A model generated the notes under the pieces. The model was not told where the DNA came from. It made no database searches and worked only from the letters and a program-made list of their open reading frames with translations. 26,866 nucleotides of DNA from Acidobacteriaceae bacterium. Lineage in GTDB: Bacteria; Acidobacteriota; Terriglobia; Terriglobales; Acidobacteriaceae. The position numbers and the translations under genes are program-made. Numbering within the stretch: the stretch's first letter is position 1; each line of letters begins with the position of its first letter. The DNA is taken from NCBI GenBank assembly GCA_003166055.1, contig PMWR01000533.1, positions 1-26,866 of the forward strand, given 5' to 3'. Positions 22,665-26,866 of this stretch are shown piece by piece.

Positions 22665-23822
22665 TCACCCGTCGTGCTCGCCGAGGGCCAGCCGTAACTG
22701 GTGCGCTTCGCTCCAAGCCATCCGCAGCCCGCCCGAGACCAGGCCCTTGCCCATCATCTGCACCAGCTTCACGCCAAACCGCATCACCCGCGGCGCCGAT
22801 CCCGCCGGCCACAGCTCGCTCAGCGGCCGAATCACCCCGTTTGCATCGGGATGATAGACCCGCTCGTCCCAGGTGCGCGATCCCTGCGGAAACTCCGGAT
22901 AGTGTCGCACCGCATCCACCGCCGACTGCAGAATCCGATGCTTCCACGGTTCGGCATACTGCGGCAGGAACAGCATATCGCTCTTCTTTTCTCTCCGAAT
23001 CTCGTGCACAAACTCGGTAAAACTTGTCGCGTTGGTCAGATTGATGTTGGCGTTCGGCTCCACGCCGTGCCGGTCGCCACCCGAGATGAGCAGCATGTTC
23101 CACTTCTCGGCCAGCTTGCGAGTCGCCCGGTTCTCTTCCCAGTGCCGCAGTCCGTTCAACTCCATCGCATGCAGGGTGTTGCCGTTCTTCTGCAGAAATT
23201 CATTCACCAGGAACTGGTGCTTTTCCGCGCCCACCAGGTAAAGATCCCACAACGGATGGTTAAAGATCACCAGCACGTTGGGCTCATCGTTCAGCGCAAC
23301 CAATATTTCAGTCAAGCGAGCATTGCTCGGGTTCGCGGTGTAGTCGGCCAGCGTCCGCATCCACTCCGTCGCCCGGGCGCTGGGCAGGTTATGCACTCCC
23401 AGGTGAAACGACTGAATCCCGTATGGCGCGCTCCACTCCACCGAAACCGGGATCTGGCGCGCGCTCGGCACCGTCCGCAGCAGCATCGGCGCTTTGATGT
23501 TGTCGTGATCGGTGAGCGAGACCATCGGCGCCAGGTCCAGCTTCCCAATCTGGCCGCTCTCCAGGTCAAACGCCAACTTCGGCGTCATCGGCGGGGTCCA
23601 GTAAGCCGCCGCATAGTTGATTGGCGTGCCGTAGTTGGCCTCCGAGCGCCGCTCCATCCGCGAAAGCAGCGGCCGCATCAGCGGATACTGATTCCCGAAG
23701 TTCGCCAGGAAGTCCAGCGTCTCCTGGGACTGGTTGGTGTGACCGTGCAACGAAACACCCGACTTGAAGCCGCGCGTCGCATTTTGGTCGCGCCACAGAT
23801 ACGAGATGGTCGATTTGGCCAT
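22665..23822 (-). CDS. PHP-domain metal-dependent phosphoesterase-like protein
   Basis: A 385-residue protein with the scattered metal ligands of the PHP fold: LHGHT (H26, H28), LTDHD (D105-D107), VEW (E129), FHLG (H140), FNHPLWD (H189) and GGDRHG (D250, H252). PHP enzymes use two or three metal ions to hydrolyse phosphoesters, but the substrate varies widely. ATG 23822 is selected because GGAGG lies within ten bases; the frame is open to 23918 without a good ribosome site. It is longer than minimal PHP proteins, with an extra C-terminal part of about 110 residues. It lies between the LOG and GT4 genes on the same strand, so nucleotide or glycan metabolism is a reasonable guess. Confidence 0.85.
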   Translation of the reverse strand: MAKSTISYLWRDQNATRGFKSGVSLHGHTNQSQETLDFLANFGNQYPLMRPLLSRMERRSEANYGTPINYAAAYWTPPMTPKLAFDLESGQIGKLDLAPMVSLTDHDNIKAPMLLRTVPSARQIPVSVEWSAPYGIQSFHLGVHNLPSARATEWMRTLADYTANPSNARLTEILVALNDEPNVLVIFNHPLWDLYLVGAEKHQFLVNEFLQKNGNTLHAMELNGLRHWEENRATRKLAEKWNMLLISGGDRHGVEPNANINLTNATSFTEFVHEIRREKKSDMLFLPQYAEPWKHRILQSAVDAVRHYPEFPQGSRTWDERVYHPDANGVIRPLSELWPAGSAPRVMRFGVKLVQMMGKGLVSGGLRMAWSEAHQLRLALGEHDG

Positions 23823-24012
23823 TCCTGATCCTCCTTCGCGATCGTGCCCGGAAATCTGCATCCAGTATCCCCTGAAATCGGTAAATAGAGGGTTAAGAGG
23901 TCGAGAATGGACCTTCAATTCACAAAGGAATCAATAGAGTTACCATAAAACTAGGCAAAAACAGGCCAATTCTGGCTCCAAACCCTAAAAATGCCGGAAA
24001 GACTGCGGGGCA

Positions 24013-25038
24013 CTATTTGCTGGTCTTCGCCATCTCCGGACCGAGAAAGTCCTCCACCGTCCATCCAGACATCAGATCTTCGCCATCCGCCGTCTTCGTC
24101 GTCTCGGTCAACTTCCCCGATTGCGCTTCGTCCAGCAGGTAGTTCTGCGTCAATCCACGCCGCAGCAGTTCGAAGGCCTGCTCGGGCGTGTCGGCAAACT
24201 GGAAGAGGTCGATATCTTTGGGAGAGATTGCGCCAGTATCCACCAGAACATCCAGGTTGAAGACTTTCTTCCAATATTCAGAGCCGTAAATGACGACCGT
24301 AATCTTCTTGGCCAGCTTCTGGGTCTGCGCCAGCGTGAGGATCTCGAACATCTCGTCCAGCGTCCCAAACCCACCCGGAAACACCACCAGCGCCTTCGAC
24401 AGGTAGGCGAACCACAGCTTGCGCATGAAGAAGTAGTGAAACTCGAAGTTGAGGCTCGGGGTGATGTAAGGGTTGGGCGCCTGCTCGAACGGCAGCCGGA
24501 TATTCAAGCCGATGGTCTTGCCGCCGGCCTCGTAGGCGCCGCGGTTGGCCGCTTCCATGATTCCCGGCCCGCCGCCGGAAGTCACTACAAACCTGTGCCG
24601 CTTCGACGGAATCCCCCTGGCCCAGTGGGTCAGCATCCCAGCCAGGCGTCGCGCGTCCTCGTAGTAGCGGGCCATCTCCACCGCCGCCACCGCGCGCTTG
24701 CGCTGCAAATCAGACGCCGTGCCCTCCACGATTTGCGGCACGCTGGCCGGCTGCTCGTGGCTCGGAGCAGGCTGGCTCGATCCTGTGTTCTCCAGCAATT
24801 CCAGCTCGTGATCGGCCTCGGCCTTGCCGCGAAACCGCGCCGACCCGAAAAACACCACCGTATCCTGTATCTGCTCGTGCCGGAACCGCGCCAGCGGCTC
24901 AAGATACTCCGACACAATCCTGATGAGCCGCCCATCCGAGCTGTTCAGAAACCCAGGATTCTCATATGCCAGCGCGGCCCGAACCAGCGGCGCCGGCGTC
25001 CCAGTTCCTTGTCCTTTTTTGTCCGATTCCTGATCCAT
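24013..25038 (-). CDS. LOG-family protein (TIGR00730-like, nucleoside-monophosphate phosphoribohydrolase fold)
   Basis: A 341-residue Rossmann-type protein. The family signatures are SGGGPGIMEAANRGAYEAG (154-172, split by small gaps in relatives) and PGGFGTLDEMFE (221-232). LOG proteins release free bases from cytokinin-type nucleotides or similar nucleoside monophosphates; many bacterial members are mis-named lysine decarboxylases. This one is longer than the usual 180-200 residues: it has an N-terminal extension of about 55 residues, and a poorly conserved insertion (about 78-112, rich in Ser, Pro and Gln) between the first strand VVFFGSAR (61-68) and the rest. ATG 25038 is used; its ribosome site is weak. 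It belongs to the minus-strand run with PHP and GT4. Confidence 0.9.
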   Translation of the reverse strand: MDQESDKKGQGTGTPAPLVRAALAYENPGFLNSSDGRLIRIVSEYLEPLARFRHEQIQDTVVFFGSARFRGKAEADHELELLENTGSSQPAPSHEQPASVPQIVEGTASDLQRKRAVAAVEMARYYEDARRLAGMLTHWARGIPSKRHRFVVTSGGGPGIMEAANRGAYEAGGKTIGLNIRLPFEQAPNPYITPSLNFEFHYFFMRKLWFAYLSKALVVFPGGFGTLDEMFEILTLAQTQKLAKKITVVIYGSEYWKKVFNLDVLVDTGAISPKDIDLFQFADTPEQAFELLRRGLTQNYLLDEAQSGKLTETTKTADGEDLMSGWTVEDFLGPEMAKTSK

Positions 25039-25068
25039 AATCAGCCGTTCCCAGACTGCTGTTCCCCA

Positions 25069-25190
25069 GTCCCTAGTCCCTTAGTCCCTAGTCCCTTAGT
25101 CCCTTAGTCCCTTTGTCCCTTAGTCCCTTTGTCCCTTAGTCCCTTAGTCCCTTAGTCCCTTAGTCCCTTAGTCCCTGGTCCCTGGTCCCT
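25069..25190 (-). repeat. Octamer tandem array (TTAGTCCC)n, locus 2
   Basis: About 16 head-to-tail units of 7-8 bp, mostly GTCCCTTA with variants GTCCCTA, GTCCCTTT and GTCCCTG. The array begins 31 bp upstream of the LOG start and runs into the 3' end of the preceding minus-strand gene, encoding its last residues and stop. Every reading frame on both strands stops within 24 bp of the perfect unit. Homogeneous centre and degenerate edges suggest recent slippage expansion. Confidence 0.95.
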
Positions 25191-25646
25191 CTGCTCTCTC
25201 CTCCGAAACGCGTCGTGAAATGCAATCCACAGATTCAAAAGCCCTAATCCAGAGACAATGCCCCGCACCGCGCCGTTGGCGGCAAAAATTGAGAGCGTGG
25301 GATACTGCACAAACAGCGGATTCTGGTCCCAGAAAAGTTTGGACCACGGCGCATAGCAGATCGCAAGACCGATATACATGCGCAGCAGCACCCGCAAAAA
25401 CAGTTCGGACCGTTCCAGCCAGCGCGGAATCCGTTGCGGGTGAGCTTCCCCCACAACCGGAAGGCCCGGGGGCTCCAGGACTGGCTCTGAAATCGGAATC
25501 GTTCCATCTCCCACGGTTCGGCTAGCCTCGTACGGAGCTTCACTTCCCTTAGCAAAGCCAGTCGCGGACCCAGGCAGTGGAGCCGGGCTCGCGGCAAGCG
25601 AAGGCGATGTCGATTCCGGCTGCTGGGACATTCTTTGGTTACGCAC
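25152..25646 (-). CDS. Small membrane protein with repeat-encoded tail
   Basis: Up to 164 residues. The first 75 are Pro/Ser/Glu-rich and probably disordered. Two hydrophobic segments follow (about 84-101 and 122-143), the first in RVLLRMYIGLAICYAPW. No family is recognised. GTG 25646 has a G-rich GGGGACGGA just upstream; ATG 25631 (MSQQPES) is an equal alternative. The last residues, GPGTKGLRD, and the stop are encoded by the octamer array at 25069-25190, so the native C-terminus was probably near FRRREQRD. It is upstream of the LOG gene, separated by 113 bp that are almost wholly repeat. Confidence 0.65.
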   Translation of the reverse strand: MRNQRMSQQPESTSPSLAASPAPLPGSATGFAKGSEAPYEASRTVGDGTIPISEPVLEPPGLPVVGEAHPQRIPRWLERSELFLRVLLRMYIGLAICYAPWSKLFWDQNPLFVQYPTLSIFAANGAVRGIVSGLGLLNLWIAFHDAFRRREQRDQGPGTKGLRD

Positions 25647-25869
25647 TCCGTCCCCGCTTCAAGCCCATCCAAAGTCATTGGGACCAGGCCCAAAACCTCG
25701 GCCCGGCTCAGGGACGCCGTATTCAAACGGTATCACAGCGAGCGGCGCGGGACAGGGGCGCCGATACGCACCCGCCCGCTCTTCGTAACGCCGGGATTGT
25801 TTCCGAACGCCAGCCGGAGTACCTTGATGGTGTGCAGTTTTCTCGTCCTTCTGTCAAAGGAGACACAAA

Positions 25870-26475
25870 GTGAAGCCGGTTTCCGCCCTATATCTTGTTC
25901 TCTTCGGCGCCATGTCCCTTGCCGCCCAGACCGCCCCCACCCAGGTCGGGCCGCGCGGCACTCCTTCGATGGAAGGCCCGGCAACAGTCACCACCTATAA
26001 CTCGGACACGCAAAAGACGACAACCATTGTCGTCCCGGTTCCGGCGAGCAGCGGCGTCTGCCCCGTTTCGGTGCATGCTCAGCAGTCCTCCACTGCGACC
26101 GCCATGGAAGTCGACAGCAGCCGCCCCAAAGGACTCGCCCAACTGCTTCATTTGACCCTGGCCAAGCAGCCGGATTCCAGCCGAATCGCCAGGGCCACCG
26201 TGACCGTCCGCGGTCTCCTGCCCAAAACCCGCGCCACGCTTACGCCCATGACCCTCGGAAGCGACCCCTCCGATGCCACGCGAACCCTCGATGTCGCCTT
26301 CCCGGCCGGTTCTGACAAGAATGCCTCCGCTGACCTTTGGGTGCCCGGAATGTCCGCGGTCTACAGCATCGATCTGGTTTCGGTAACCTACGCCGATGGT
26401 TCCACATGGAAGCTCGCAGCCGGCAAGACCTGCCATACGCCAATCGACGGCGTCATGCTGGTCGGCGGCCGTTGA
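25870..26475 (+). CDS. Secreted protein of unknown function
   Basis: A 201-residue protein. GTG 25870 is preceded by AAAGGAGA (25856-25863), a near-perfect ribosome site. A signal peptide follows (KPVSALYLVLFGAMSLAAQ, cleavage near AAQ-TAP). The mature protein is Thr/Ser/Val-rich and probably beta-sheet; it has two cysteines (in GVCPVSV and GKTCHTP) that could form a disulphide after export. No domain is recognised, although the C-terminal pattern (YSIDLVSVTYADGSTW) looks like an immunoglobulin-like or fibronectin-like strand pair. Divergent from the small membrane protein across about 220 bp. Confidence 0.8.
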   Translation: MKPVSALYLVLFGAMSLAAQTAPTQVGPRGTPSMEGPATVTTYNSDTQKTTTIVVPVPASSGVCPVSVHAQQSSTATAMEVDSSRPKGLAQLLHLTLAKQPDSSRIARATVTVRGLLPKTRATLTPMTLGSDPSDATRTLDVAFPAGSDKNASADLWVPGMSAVYSIDLVSVTYADGSTWKLAAGKTCHTPIDGVMLVGGR

Positions 26476-26481
26476 CGCAAC

Positions 26482-26707
26482 CTAAAAACGGAAATACGCC
26501 CCAATCATCGGCTCCGCCGTGTGCGTGAACGCGCTCGACAGACGTGTAGAGCCTGGTCAGATTCGGCGCCCTGTAAAGATTCACGCGGTATTGGAATCGG
26601 AGTCCGATAAGCGGAAGCCCGCCACTGCTAATCCAATCGACAAAAATACCGTAGAAATCCGTTTTGCCGCCATACGACCCTCCAAGTCTTGAATTCACTC
26701 GCATACA
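26482..26707 (-). pseudogene. Frameshifted 3' remnant of an outer-membrane beta-barrel gene
   Basis: On the minus strand the frame ending at TAG 26484-26482 reads SAFTHTAEPMIGAYFRF-stop. The terminal Phe and alternating pattern are outer-membrane barrel signatures, and I recall similar THTAxPxIGxxFRF endings in acidobacterial barrels. That frame is blocked by a TGA only 24 codons from the end. The neighbouring frame carries barrel-like sequence upstream (DFYGIFVDWISSGG, then LIGLRFQYRVNLYRAPNL). The two join around 26535-26560, indicating a frameshift. The upstream limit is uncertain; no start, signal peptide or full barrel is present. The remaining sequence to 26866 shows only a short GGTGG/CCACC hairpin (26788-26801). 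Confidence 0.6.
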
Positions 26708-26866
26708 TATGAACGTGAATCGCTCTGAACCGAGAGTTCCGTTTCCTCTGACTCGCTTCCAACCTCGGACGCGCAGCAATTGTCGTTGGTGGTCTTCCAC
26801 CGGGTTACCACCTTTATCCTCAAAACCGGCCCCGCCCGCGTTATCCTGTCAAAACACTATGAATCG

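Noticed and set aside
23955..23970. Sigma-54-like sequence TTGGCCTG-TTT-TTGCC on the minus strand before the PHP gene
   Set aside because: The distance between GG and GC is 11, one short of the strict -24/-12 spacing, and the CAC of the first element is not kept.
25069..25190. Possible CRISPR array
   Set aside because: Units are only 7-8 bp, directly adjoining with no spacers; it is a simple tandem repeat.

Overview
The window reads as chromosomal DNA from an acidobacterium, probably class Terriglobia. The strongest evidence is the pair at 16810-19880: a short PadR regulator overlapping a very large MacB/FtsX-type permease. This is the lineage-typical 'acidobacterial PadR plus duplicated orphan permease (ADOP)' arrangement. 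A decayed outer-membrane beta-barrel ending in YFRF, high GC with C-rich third positions, and many intergenic palindromes fit the same group. No phage, integrase, transposase, CRISPR array, rRNA or tRNA was seen.

Layout. 1-2060: a cold-shock protein with a clear terminator, an isolated omega-subunit-like protein, a tiny lysine-rich protein and a lower-GC DUF3800 protein. 2231-6513: transport block with an APC amino-acid permease, then an MFS transporter overlapping an ArsB-type anion permease. 6514-7008: a gene-free stretch of dispersed repeat and hairpins. 7009-9197: a lipoprotein, divergent from a ferredoxin-NADP reductase-like flavoprotein, then a small membrane protein. 9187-11958 (minus): a LytTR response regulator, a zinc-ribbon membrane protein, and an ECF sigma factor coupled to a small membrane protein that may be its anti-sigma factor. 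12017-13710 (minus): a DUF1905/YdeI-family protein and a DMT exporter. 13775-16713 (plus): rlmB and a secreted M1-peptidase-like protein whose zinc site is lost. 16810-21173: padR, ADOP and a secreted alpha/beta hydrolase. 21321-25646 (minus): GT4 glycosyltransferase, PHP-domain protein, LOG-family protein and a small membrane protein. 25870-26866: a secreted protein and the frameshifted 3' end of a beta-barrel gene.

The most unusual signal is not a protein. Several repeat types sit at the 3' ends of minus-strand genes. A (TTAGTCCC)n octamer array occurs at two places and encodes the last residues (GLRD-stop) of two unrelated proteins. A roughly 46-bp element occurs three times in the same orientation; one copy carries the stop of its gene, one is read through as part of a protein, and one lies just beyond a stop. 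A double-hairpin element lies within the 5' part of the M1-like reading frame. Together they suggest that repeats are reshaping gene ends in this genome. No clearly new multi-gene system could be established; the candidates are given as findings with their limits.
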